From Nitrosopolaris sp035691865 (lineage in GTDB: Archaea; Thermoproteota; Nitrososphaeria; Nitrososphaerales; Nitrososphaeraceae): a stretch of 20,349 nt of DNA. A program made the position numbers and the translations under genes. The stretch spans positions 1 to 20,349 of the forward strand of contig DASSIM010000072.1 in NCBI GenBank assembly GCA_035691865.1, written 5' to 3'. The stretch's first letter is position 1, and every line of letters starts with the position of its first letter. The notes beneath the pieces are model-generated. The model saw nothing but the letters and a program-made list of their open reading frames with translations, had not been told where the DNA came from and searched no databases. Of the stretch, positions 1 through 7,253 are shown piece by piece.

Positions 1-134
1 AGTACCATCGCACTATTCAAATTCCTCCAGAAACACATATAGAAACAGCCAGATCTGCTTACAATAATGGAATATTAGAGATAACATTCAAGAAAAAGGA
101 GCAGGCAAAAGGAAAGACGATAAAGGTAGAATAA
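1..134 (+). CDS. Small heat-shock protein (Hsp20), C-terminal end, partial
   Basis: The frame opening at base 3 runs from YHRTIQIP through NNGILEITFKKK to KTIKVE and a TAA stop. This is the end of an alpha-crystallin domain: the last beta strands (GILEITF) followed by the C-terminal I-x-V anchor (IKV) that docks neighbouring subunits in the oligomer. Hsp20 proteins are ATP-independent holdase chaperones in the cytoplasm. The N-terminus and most of the domain lie before the window. A second Hsp20 begins at the other end of the window on the same strand. Nothing in this fragment looks damaged. Confidence 0.85.
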   Translation, partial: YHRTIQIPPETHIETARSAYNNGILEITFKKKEQAKGKTIKVE

Positions 135-249
135 CAGTCTAAATTACTTTTGAACCTTCGTAACTTTAGTAACTAATTAAAAACAAGATATCAGAACTAA
201 AATCTTAGAATCGCCTCATATCTCCCAATGAGTGTACTGCTATGGATTA

Positions 250-678
250 TCATAACAGGTATAAGAAAAGTGAGTCAAGATTAAATTTGGTATTTATATG
301 TTCTTGAACTGTTTTCCTTATCGTTATCAGTTTCCATTTATTTTTGATATATGGTACAACCTTTTCGCTTATGTCGCGATGATCATGAATTACTAGGATG
401 TTGTTGTTATCGCCCTCATCATTTAATCTAGTTATTACGGGTAAATAACTCTCCTTGAATATTGTTATAACAAACGGACGTTCAGTCCAGTTCAGTATAT
501 CACTGATTGAAACATTCTGATAATACAAGCCATATCCAAACTGACGTAGTTTTGTCTCAGATCTTTTTCCTATTCGTTCAATAATATTTTCTGATCCTAA
601 ACTATGAAGCAGATGACTAGTAAACGTAGTTGCTCCTCCATAAAAATACTTGTGAAGGTAAAGAAATTGAATTTTTGA
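250..678 (-). pseudogene. Glycosyltransferase-like N-terminal fragment
   Basis: The minus-strand frame is open from just after a TAA at 679-681 to the stop at 250, about 142 codons, with no ATG. The translation starts KIQFLYLHKYFYGGATTF, which resembles the first beta strand and glycine loop of a GT-B glycosyltransferase N-domain. Later pieces are PFVITIFKE, ILVIHDHRDI and KLITIRKTVQEHI. It stops at LFLYLL, where such a protein should continue into the second Rossmann domain, so only the N-domain is present. The only starts would be non-canonical, such as TTG at 526-528, which would discard the glycine loop. I read it as a decayed gene. A matching C-terminal piece lies at 15465-16168. The family call comes from motif memory and is moderate. 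Confidence 0.5.
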
Positions 679-770
679 TTACACTCGACTAATTCTTTTT
701 GCCACTAGGCTTTAAGTTTTGCAATTCACCCTCTACTATTATCATAACAGGAAGTAGTTACAAAAATCTT

Positions 771-780
771 TTATATTTAT
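771..780 (+). promoter_or_regulatory. TATA box of the small zinc-ribbon gene
   Basis: TTATATTTAT lies 18-27 bases before the ATG at 798. This is an archaeal TATA-like element at the distance expected for a leaderless or very short-leader transcript. It supports choosing ATG 798 over the upstream in-frame ATG at 699, which would put the TATA box inside the coding region. Confidence 0.55.
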
Positions 781-797
781 CATCATGGATAATACAC

Positions 798-917
798 ATG
801 ACCAATAAACTGTGTCCTACCTGTGAACATTATTACCTGGACATCGAAGGAAATTGTCCACCTTGTGGCAGGCCGCAAGGAATAGGCTGTAGTTGTCCCA
901 AGGGGCTAAGTGTTTAG
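798..917 (+). CDS. 39-residue zinc-ribbon miniprotein
   Basis: Translation from ATG 798 gives MTNKLCPTCEHYY, then NCPPCGRPQGIGCSCPKGLSV and a stop. Two CxxC knuckles (CPTC and CPPC, about 12 residues apart) would bind one zinc ion as a rubredoxin-like ribbon. Two more cysteines follow in the tail (CSC). Such miniproteins often contact nucleic acid or proteins, but the function here is unknown. The frame is open upstream to ATG 699, but the TATA box at 771-780 favours the short form. It stands alone, with relics on either side. The paired CxxC pattern in so short an ORF makes chance unlikely. Confidence 0.62.
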   Translation: MTNKLCPTCEHYYLDIEGNCPPCGRPQGIGCSCPKGLSV

Positions 918-939
918 ACAAACTTCCATCTCCACCAAG

Positions 940-1177
940 TCACTCCGAAGTTTGGTCTACACTTCTTTGAATTACAACCAGTGAATATGCTGAAGAGCAG
1001 CTGTCAAATTCTTTTTCAAGCAATAATCTTCCATTCTTTTAGTAACAGGGACTATTTTTTGGGATTATTCTTGGAAACCCGATCTGCTATTATAGTTACT
1101 ATCTCATGCAGTATAGATGATGCATTCAATGGGAAGTAATAGTTATTACCGAACTTTATTGGGTAATATCTATTATG
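940..1177 (-). pseudogene. Unassigned protein-like relic downstream of the methyltransferase
   Basis: Directly after the TAG stop of the methyltransferase (1178-1180), the same frame stays open for about 40 codons to a TAG at 1052-1054. It reads RYYPIKFGNNYYFPLN, then SSILHEIVTIIADRV. A neighbouring frame then continues with protein-like sequence (RLLLEKEFDSCSSAYSLVVI) to a TGA at 940-942. The two pieces look like one small gene split by a frameshift, or a lost C-terminal extension of the methyltransferase. I do not recognise the family. The evidence is protein-like composition only. Confidence 0.3.
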
Positions 1178-1789
1178 CTACTGATTTATCATAACGACAA
1201 ATAATGCCTCTGGAAACGGATCCAAAGTTCCTTGATAAACGGTTTCCTTTATACTATCTATTCGAAAAGATTCACCAAATAAATCTCTTATCTCATCTTG
1301 TGAAAACTTGTATGGACCTTCCTGCCTAGGTTCTTTGTCACTAAAGCATTTTAAGAATAATATTCCATTATCTTTCAGTATTCCTTTTATTTTTTTGATG
1401 TACTTTTGTCTATCGTCAGGTGAAAGAACATGGAAGCAACCTCGATCAAATATATAGTCAAATTCATTGTCTTTGAGATTGGAATTTAGAATATCATCTA
1501 CTATGAAATTAACACTTTTTTCATTAGCATAAATCTTTCTTGCCCTGTCAATCGCAGCTCCAGATAAATCAGAACCTATGACCTTAAAGCCTCTTTTAGC
1601 AAGCCATATAGCTTGCGTCGCTGGACCAGTACCAAGGTCAAGGAATTTGCCATCACTATTAATCTTTCTGTCATCTAATTCCTTTTCTAAATCAGAATCA
1701 AAGTTTTCATTATACCATGGCATTGTCTCTATCTTTTGACTTTTGTATAAGGTTTCCCAATCAGGAAAGTCCTTTCCAGATTCTGACAT
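1178..1789 (-). CDS. Class I SAM-dependent methyltransferase
   Basis: This is an intact 203-residue Rossmann-fold methyltransferase. Motif I is FLDLGTGPATQA (residues 49-60), the acidic residue at the end of strand 2 is Asp74 in VIGSDLS, and FDYIFDRGCFH (about 110-120) is the strand-4 region. The DRGCFH signature and the small size resemble the TehB/thiopurine methyltransferase-like branch, which methylates small molecules such as chalcogen or thiol compounds. The substrate cannot be told from sequence. The start is ATG 1789, with a TATA-like box 23-32 bases upstream, so the transcript is probably leaderless. It is flanked by relics and not in an evident operon. Confidence 0.85.
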   Translation of the reverse strand: MSESGKDFPDWETLYKSQKIETMPWYNENFDSDLEKELDDRKINSDGKFLDLGTGPATQAIWLAKRGFKVIGSDLSGAAIDRARKIYANEKSVNFIVDDILNSNLKDNEFDYIFDRGCFHVLSPDDRQKYIKKIKGILKDNGILFLKCFSDKEPRQEGPYKFSQDEIRDLFGESFRIDSIKETVYQGTLDPFPEALFVVMINQ

Positions 1790-1811
1790 AATCTAGATTA
1801 ATCCTGAAGCC

Positions 1812-1821
1812 TATAATAATT
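1812..1821 (-). promoter_or_regulatory. TATA box of the methyltransferase gene
   Basis: On the minus strand the bases read AATTATTATA, lying 23-32 bases before ATG 1789. The position fits an archaeal TATA element driving a leaderless transcript. Confidence 0.45.
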
Positions 1822-1846
1822 AAGCAGGACCTGAATATGAAACAAT

Positions 1847-2134
1847 TTAAGAAATTGTCATCCTTCTCTTCCACTCGATGCTGCATTTTTCTTCTACTTC
1901 AGGCAACTTTTCTTCTGTCAAACCGATTTTATCTATTAATGTCATGGGATTTCCATTAACAAATGAATAATCGTTGAAGATAGATGAGGAATCTGGAGGA
2001 TCGCAACTATTCCATCTACAAAGCCATGGAGAATAGTATCTCATACGGAAACCAATATCATCTAATAGCAAATTACAGCTGCCTAAATAATCATTTATTT
2101 GATACTTAATTGCAGGTGTATCATCATTAGTAAT
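1847..2134 (-). pseudogene. RHS/YD-repeat core domain relic
   Basis: The frame is open after a TAG at 2135-2137 and has no ATG until 2071. It reads NDDTPAIKYQINDYLGSCNL, then GFRMRYYSPWLCRWNSCDPP, then VNGNPMTLIDKIGL. These match, in order, the landmarks of the RHS-repeat-associated core of Rhs/TcC toxin proteins. The upstream YQ..NHLGS-type strand comes first, then the RYYSPWLGRW..DP box, then the Y.yv.gNP...D..GL box that ends the shell before the variable toxin tip. The segment normally lying between the LGS strand and the RYY box appears deleted. The rest of a normally 1000-residue or longer protein is absent. After the GL motif come about 20 residues (EEKLPEVEEKCSIEWKRR) that could be the stub of a tip domain. 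Confidence 0.72.
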
Positions 2135-2140
2135 CTATTT

Positions 2141-2811
2141 TTAAAAACAGTTATGATATGTGTCATCAGCCGAAGCATCAAAAACCTCAGTAGCCAAACT
2201 GTCAATTGACTTGTAAGTATCATTACTTCTCGCTAACCTCATATTTGAGGAAACCGGTCTAATAATATTATCATCCATAAACGTTGGATATATTTTATCT
2301 GCTCTGTAGGTTAGTGTCTTTGTACTATATACACTAGATATAGGGTACATGCTATCCTCTCTGTACGTTAATTCCTTTGTCCTATTATTCAGGGTTGATA
2401 AAGTGTATTCTTTCTTCTTTATTTCATTCTCAAGCCAGCTTGCAGCAGATGTTAGATTAGCCACTTTCTTTTGTAAATATGGTAATTGCCCAGTATCGAT
2501 TAACATTAGCACATCAACTATATCATTTTTATTTATTCCTCGAGATTCAATTATTCTAAATAATTCCAGAAGTGATGGGAGATAGTTTTGCATTTCGTAG
2601 TACGCCTCAACTAGTTTATACATATTGTTCAATTCCAAAACTGTCGGTAAATTTCTTGAACTTCGTCAGCCGGAAGATCTAATCTTATAACCAAGTCTAC
2701 CGGTGTCTTACCTTCTGAAAACAATTTGATAGCCTGAGTATTTTTTGATTTTGACTCAATATCATAATCATCTTTTTCTTCTAATTGCCCTCTTTCCCGT
2801 TCTACTTCCAA
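2141..2811 (-). pseudogene. Frameshifted HTH plus coiled-coil protein of thaumarchaeal type
   Basis: Two overlapping frames form one protein. The first (2811 to 2629) has an acidic start, then TQAIKLFSEGKTPVDLVIRL and DEVQEIYRQFW, a short helical segment like an HTH or sigma-region-4 motif. The second (from about 2638 to 2141) continues ELNNMYKLVEAYYEMQNYLP and a long heptad-rich helix. The junction reads as FW-(E)LNN if one G were restored near 2632-2636, so a one-base deletion is the simplest reading. The tail carries two near copies of LTYRxDxxYP about 22 residues apart. The first frame has only a TTG start (2809-2811), with a stop just upstream, so the 5' end may also be damaged. I recall similar uncharacterised proteins in Nitrososphaera-type genomes. 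Function unknown. Confidence 0.5.
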
Positions 2812-2908
2812 CTTTACTCTCTACCCTGAACAAGGCTCCTTGCGTTGCTAGGTTCCCGCAGTCGGCACAGAATTTTGGCTTGACTCCTGATCGAATGAAG
2901 GGTCTCAC
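2768..2908 (-). pseudogene. Zinc-knuckle small protein, truncated
   Basis: From GTG 2908 the frame reads VRPFIRSGVKPKFCADCGNL, then ATQGALFRVESKV, and ends at a TGA after a basic tail (RAIRRKR). CADC is one half of a zinc ribbon. The second CxxC expected about 20 residues later is missing, and the sequence runs into the 5' part of the coiled-coil gene in another frame. The likely history is a small zinc-ribbon gene whose 3' half was deleted and joined to its neighbour. A TATA-like stretch (TTTTTATAC on the minus strand, around 2960-2968) lies upstream. Confidence 0.4.
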
Positions 2909-3111
2909 AGATGTTAACACTTTTTTCGTCTTATCTTCACATGATTAGAAGGAAATAGCGTATAAAAAATATGTGTATTTGAGATAGGACTATCATTGGA
3001 GCGAATCATTTGATTCAAAGTCCTCAATTCCTGCAACACGTCATGTGATTTTACTTTCTACAGCATTATGGACAATTAAGAGCACAAGTAACCATTCACA
3101 CGAGCACAAAA

Positions 3112-3588
3112 ATGTACCCACATCTGGCAGGCTCTGAGTTAAAGACACAACAACAACGAAAAAAACATAAAACAAGCATCACGTTATGCTATTGCAATAG
3201 CTAGGAAAAAGGACAGAATAATAATGCTGAATTGATCGCGTTGCATGTTATTCATTCAGAAATTAAACATGTATATTCTACTTATTACGGTGGATCCGTC
3301 AATCAAATTTCCATCGAGCGAATTATAGAAGATGCTAAGAAGCAGGCTCAAGCATGGTTCGATAAAGTTCAAGAAGAAGCCGATGAAAACAATGTTAAAT
3401 TAAGAACAGAAATTATTGTTAATTCTAGATCAATAGTAGGAGCAGTAGTTGATTATGCTGAACATGAGGGTGTTGATTTAATAGTAATAGGCTCAAGAGG
3501 ATTATCAGGCTTTAAGAAATTATTGCTAGGAAGTACCGCCTAGGGCCTAGTAACTTATGCCCAATGTCCTATATTAGTTGTCAGATAG
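3112..3588 (+). pseudogene. Universal stress protein (UspA family), disrupted copy
   Basis: The pieces follow UspA order. A degraded start near ATG 3112 is followed by AGSEL (cf. DGSE). Then comes YAIAIARKKD in another frame, and then LIALHVIHSE onward in the frame covering 3232-3543. That frame includes AEHEGVDLIVIGSRG and GFKKLLLGSTA. The ATP-binding pattern G-x2-G-x9-G-S/T is intact (GSRGLSGFKKLLLGST). An in-frame TAG at 3541-3543 interrupts it, after which GLVTYAQCPILVVR and a second TAG (3586-3588) complete the normal C-terminus. There are thus at least one N-terminal frameshift and one nonsense codon. The intact relative is at 17345-17830. The ATG at 3229 or shortly after gives only a headless fragment. 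Confidence 0.75.
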
Positions 3589-3761
3589 CTACTGCGGATC
3601 TCAATTCATCTATTTGGTCAGACCTCACGGTTAATTCCTAAACAGCACTAGTTGAGAAAGTTATAAGGGGACAGAGGCTAGAAAGATAGAGAAAGATCAA
3701 TTGCAGATAGACGCATCAATAGGTAAACATACATACATGCGAGTAAAATCCAACACAAACG

Positions 3762-4637
3762 ATGATAGAATATATCCGACGACAACAACCAAAAGCAAAA
3801 GACATAAGTAGAAAAGCTATCACACTTGAACCAGACAAAACCCTTTACGACGCACGCAATACGTTGTTCATATACAATATAAGTAGAGTTGTAATCGCCA
3901 AAGATAACAAGCCTTTAGGAATAATTACAGAAAAAGATATTGCATGGTATCTATATACCGAGATACCAAACAGACGCCTTGACCAAATTGGATTAGATGA
4001 AATCATGAGTAAAAATCTAATAACAGTTGGAGAACAAGCAGACCTGCAATATTGTGCAAGGTCCATGTTAGAGAATAAAATCAGCTCTATAATAGTTGTT
4101 GACAATAATAAAGAAGATCTAAAGGGTATAATCACAAAAACTGACTTGGTGAATACATATGCAATATACTACAAAGCAAAGAATTCAGTCGAAGCATACA
4201 TGACCAAACATGTCTTGACCATAACACCTGATGAGCCAATACATATGGTTCTTTTGTTAATGATTAACAATAAAATATCCAGGATTGTGGTAGTGAGAGA
4301 TGAAAAGCCTATTGGTATAATTGCAGGACGTGATCTTCTACCTATTAGTGCATTATTTATGACTGCAGCCTATGCAGTTTACTGGAGAACTCGCGAGGAT
4401 TTAATAGCGTTAAGAAAGGAACAGAAATTCATCCCTTCTGGTATAAAGGATATATTTTTGGCAAGAGAGATAATGAAACATAGCCCAATAAGAGCTACAA
4501 GAGACGCTGACTTGACTGACGCTGCTCAAATAATGTCAAACAATAGGATAAGTGGTCTTCCCGTTGTGAATTCAGTTGATAATCTAGTTGGGATAGTTAC
4601 AAAGACTGATATCACCAAGGCATTGGTTGCCAGTTAA
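3762..4637 (+). CDS. Four-CBS-domain protein
   Basis: This intact 291-residue protein is built entirely of CBS motifs: about 10-65 (SRVVIAKDNKPLGIITEKDI), 78-135 (ISSIIVVD and GIITKTDL), 143-195 (ISRIVVVRD, PIGIIAGRDL) and 233-290 (ISGLPVVN, GIVTKTDI). Paired CBS motifs form Bateman modules that bind adenosine nucleotides and usually sense energy charge. Here no catalytic domain is attached, so it is probably a free-standing cytoplasmic sensor acting on a partner. Each GI(I/V)xxxD(I/L) ligand motif is preserved. It lies downstream of the broken UspA and converges with rtcB. UspA and CBS proteins are often neighbours in archaea. ATG 3762 is the first start in the open frame. Confidence 0.9.
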   Translation: MIEYIRRQQPKAKDISRKAITLEPDKTLYDARNTLFIYNISRVVIAKDNKPLGIITEKDIAWYLYTEIPNRRLDQIGLDEIMSKNLITVGEQADLQYCARSMLENKISSIIVVDNNKEDLKGIITKTDLVNTYAIYYKAKNSVEAYMTKHVLTITPDEPIHMVLLLMINNKISRIVVVRDEKPIGIIAGRDLLPISALFMTAAYAVYWRTREDLIALRKEQKFIPSGIKDIFLAREIMKHSPIRATRDADLTDAAQIMSNNRISGLPVVNSVDNLVGIVTKTDITKALVAS

Positions 4638-4677
4638 TATACTCAATAATATTCTAGGTGTGTAATACCAGGATCAA

Positions 4678-4697
4678 CATTTTCCTCTTTTTCTTTG
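4678..4697 (+). terminator. T-rich terminator after the CBS gene
   Basis: ATTTTCCTCTTTTTCTTTGC lies about 40 bases after the CBS stop codon, between two convergent genes. Runs of T on the coding strand are the usual archaeal termination signal. No hairpin is needed or seen. Confidence 0.35.
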
Positions 4698-4727
4698 CAT
4701 CTATCGCTCTATTTTCCTGTTGTACGA

Positions 4728-6201
4728 CTATCCCTTTATTACACCTAATGGAACTAATCGTGCAACCTTTGTAGCTATTCCGAGGTTATGAGAAATATCT
4801 GCTATGGTGTCAACATCCTTGTATGCTTCAGGAGTCTCTTCTACTATACCTTCTCGAGTAAGTGCTTTAACGTATATTCCCCTAGATTCTAATGCATTCT
4901 TTACACTTTGTTCATTGTATTTTCTCTTTGCAGCTCCCCTAGACATAGTTCTTCCTGCCCCGTGTGCAGTTGAACCAAAACTCAAATCCATAGATTTTTG
5001 ACTACCTAAAAGTAACCAACTTGCTGTACCCATTGAACCTGGTATTATTACTGGTTGACCTATGCTCCGATACTGTGTTGGAATCTGCTCCATTCCCGCA
5101 GGAAAGGCTCTAGTAGCTCCTTTTCTATGAACGATTAAATTTCGATTAGTGCTTCCTCCATTTTCAATCTCAATAGTATGACGTTCAATCTCTGCTATGT
5201 TATGAGCAACATCATAGACAAGTTTCATATCAAGCTGCTGGTCTTTGCTGCTGCCAAACACTTTTTTAAATGCCTTCATCTGAATCATACGGGACACATG
5301 CAAGCTCTCTGTCAGGTAACGTAAAACCATATTTTCTTAGTGCAATCTCAGCTATACGTAAATAATCACTGCATACTTGATGACCAAAACCTCTAGAACC
5401 ACAATGTATCAGTATTGTAACTTGGCCTTGCTGAGTTATTCCCATTACTTTTGCTGCCTTTTCATCATAGATTTTGTCTACTTTCTGAACCTCAAGAAAA
5501 TGGTTGCCAGAACCTAGGCTTCCTAGTTGTGGTATTCCCCTCTTCCTAGCAGTAACGGATACTTTGTCAGGATCAGCACCTTTTATACAACCGTTCTCTT
5601 CACACACTTCTGCATCTTGACTCCAACCATAACCTCTATCAATGGCCCACTTTACTCCAACTGCCAGAAGTTCGTCTAGTTCTGTATTTGTGAGCTGAAT
5701 TACACCTTTGCCACCAACACCAGAAGGGATTGTCCTAAATAATTCGTTGACTAATTCAATTAATCTGGGCTTAACTTCATTCTCTATGAGATTGGTTTGG
5801 ATTAACCTGACACCACAATTGATATCGTATCCTACGCCTCCGGGACTAACTACTCCTCCTCCGCCAATTATTCCATTGTCTCCAGCTCCACTTCCTCTTT
5901 CTTGGTCTAAATCCATAGCAGCAACTCCTCCTACAGGAAAACCATACCCTTCATGTCCATCTGGTAGAACTATTACATGTTTTTGGACTCCTGGTAGAGT
6001 GGCCACATTGATAGCCTGATCTATAGTACGATCTGCAGCCATATTCGAGATCAAATTCTCGTTTGCATAAATCCTCACTGGAACCCTCATTCCAATTGTT
6101 TGGTCTTTTTCTACTAAGAATTCAAATTCACTAACTTTTTTGATAGCACGATTACTTCTCTTTGTAAAGAACTGAGTAGTAGTATTAGTAGTAGCAGTCA
6201 T
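4728..6201 (-). pseudogene. rtcB: RtcB RNA ligase with internal deletion and frameshift
   Basis: RtcB joins 2',3'-cyclic-phosphate and 5'-OH RNA ends in a GTP- and Mn-dependent reaction, and seals tRNA exons in archaea. Residues 1-310 read cleanly: PDGHEGYGFPVGG (80-92), the metal site GYDINCG (Asp126, Cys129), SGNHFLE (His234) and HCGSRGFGHQ (His266), ending LPDRELACVPYDSDEG. The frame then stops at 5266. The rest resumes in another frame at AFKKVFGSSK and carries DVAHNI, HGAGRTMSR (the guanylylated His) and the usual end PLGVIKG. The family's segment between these parts, roughly 25-30 residues, is missing, so this is a deletion that also shifts frame. A glycine-rich insert (ERGSGAGDNGIIGGGG, 101-116) precedes the Cys motif and is not usual in the family. 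Only the first 311 residues can be made without recoding, so activity is unlikely. Confidence 0.88.
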
Positions 6202-6260
6202 TTTCTATTTACCGAAGCTTGTTATGATAAACAAACGAAAAACATACAAATACACAACAA

Positions 6261-6992
6261 TCACAAACCCTGTTTGTATCTGTACTTGTTCATTATCTCT
6301 ATCACCTGCTCATCACTAACTTGAGAAAAGTCTTGATAAAACGCTCCAACAGCAGAAAATACTAATGGTGATTGTAAAACGACTACTTCATCTACTTCTT
6401 GTTCTTCTTTAAGCTTATCAAGTGTATCTTTTGGTGCCACGGGGACTGCAACTATCAGTCTTTTTAATTTTTGGTTTCCTAACCATCGTATGGCAGCAAA
6501 CATCGTTGCACCAGTGGCTATACCATCATCAACTAAGATTATGGTTTTGCCTTGTAAGCGATATTGTTTATTTCCTCTAAATCTCATTAAACGACGTTCT
6601 ATCTCTTGTTTCTTTATGGATATCTGTTCATCGACATACTCTTGTGATACATTTAGCATGTTAATTACATCTTCATTAGGAAAGAAGCTGCCATCATGCA
6701 TTACTGCACCTATCGCAAGTTCAGAATTGTACGGTGCTCCTATCTTCCGTGATACAACAATATCTAATCTAGCTCCAAGAATAGATGCTACTACATCTCC
6801 AGTAACCACTCCACCTCTAGGAATAGCTAAGATGATGAGTTCATTAGCAGACTTTACCACAAATTTCAATTTGTCAGCTAGTCTTTTTGCCGCATCTTCT
6901 CTATGTTTGAATATAAGTCGTTCAAAGAAATAATCATTATTATCTTCTATTTTTACTCTGGTTGATTCATTTCTAGAAAGTGATCGAGACAT
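6261..6992 (-). CDS. Type I phosphoribosyltransferase-domain protein
   Basis: This intact 243-residue PRTase has the PRPP-binding loop IILVDDGIATGAT at 151-163, in which the acidic pair Asp155-Asp156 binds the ribose hydroxyls. The PPi loop region AIPRGGVVTGDVVA is at 56-69, and SRKIGAPYNSELAIGAV is at 81-97. This is the COG1926-like branch found alone or fused to dienelactone-hydrolase or esterase domains. Its base substrate is not known. It stands 59 bases upstream of rtcB on the same strand and 261 bases downstream of pncB, another PRPP enzyme. ATG 6992 has a TATA-like box about 27-35 bases upstream, so it is probably transcribed on its own. Confidence 0.88.
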   Translation of the reverse strand: MSRSLSRNESTRVKIEDNNDYFFERLIFKHREDAAKRLADKLKFVVKSANELIILAIPRGGVVTGDVVASILGARLDIVVSRKIGAPYNSELAIGAVMHDGSFFPNEDVINMLNVSQEYVDEQISIKKQEIERRLMRFRGNKQYRLQGKTIILVDDGIATGATMFAAIRWLGNQKLKRLIVAVPVAPKDTLDKLKEEQEVDEVVVLQSPLVFSAVGAFYQDFSQVSDEQVIEIMNKYRYKQGL

Positions 6993-7018
6993 ATACTCAG
7001 ATCAATTTGTGAATCAGT

Positions 7019-7027
7019 AATATTAGA
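7019..7027 (-). promoter_or_regulatory. TATA box of the phosphoribosyltransferase gene
   Basis: On the minus strand CTAATATTA lies about 27-35 bases before ATG 6992, the usual archaeal spacing for a leaderless transcript. Confidence 0.4.
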
Positions 7028-7253
7028 AGCCTTGGGTTGCAGTGCATTGCACAGCAGTTCTTTAAAGTATAAGATATTATTCACAGAAAAGGAATTGAAA
7101 AGTCCAAATGTCGATCAAAGAGATTCTTCTCGTCGCATCTGTATCCAAAATTCGAATATCATCACACTAGGAGAGCTCAAAACAGCAAGAGGAGGAAATT
7201 GATTGAACTATCTGAACTACACCTTTTCTGTTATTACATTATTATTATTGTTA

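Noticed and set aside
699..797. Longer start for the zinc-ribbon protein at ATG 699.
   Set aside because: The added 33 residues cover the TATA box and show no domain-like features.
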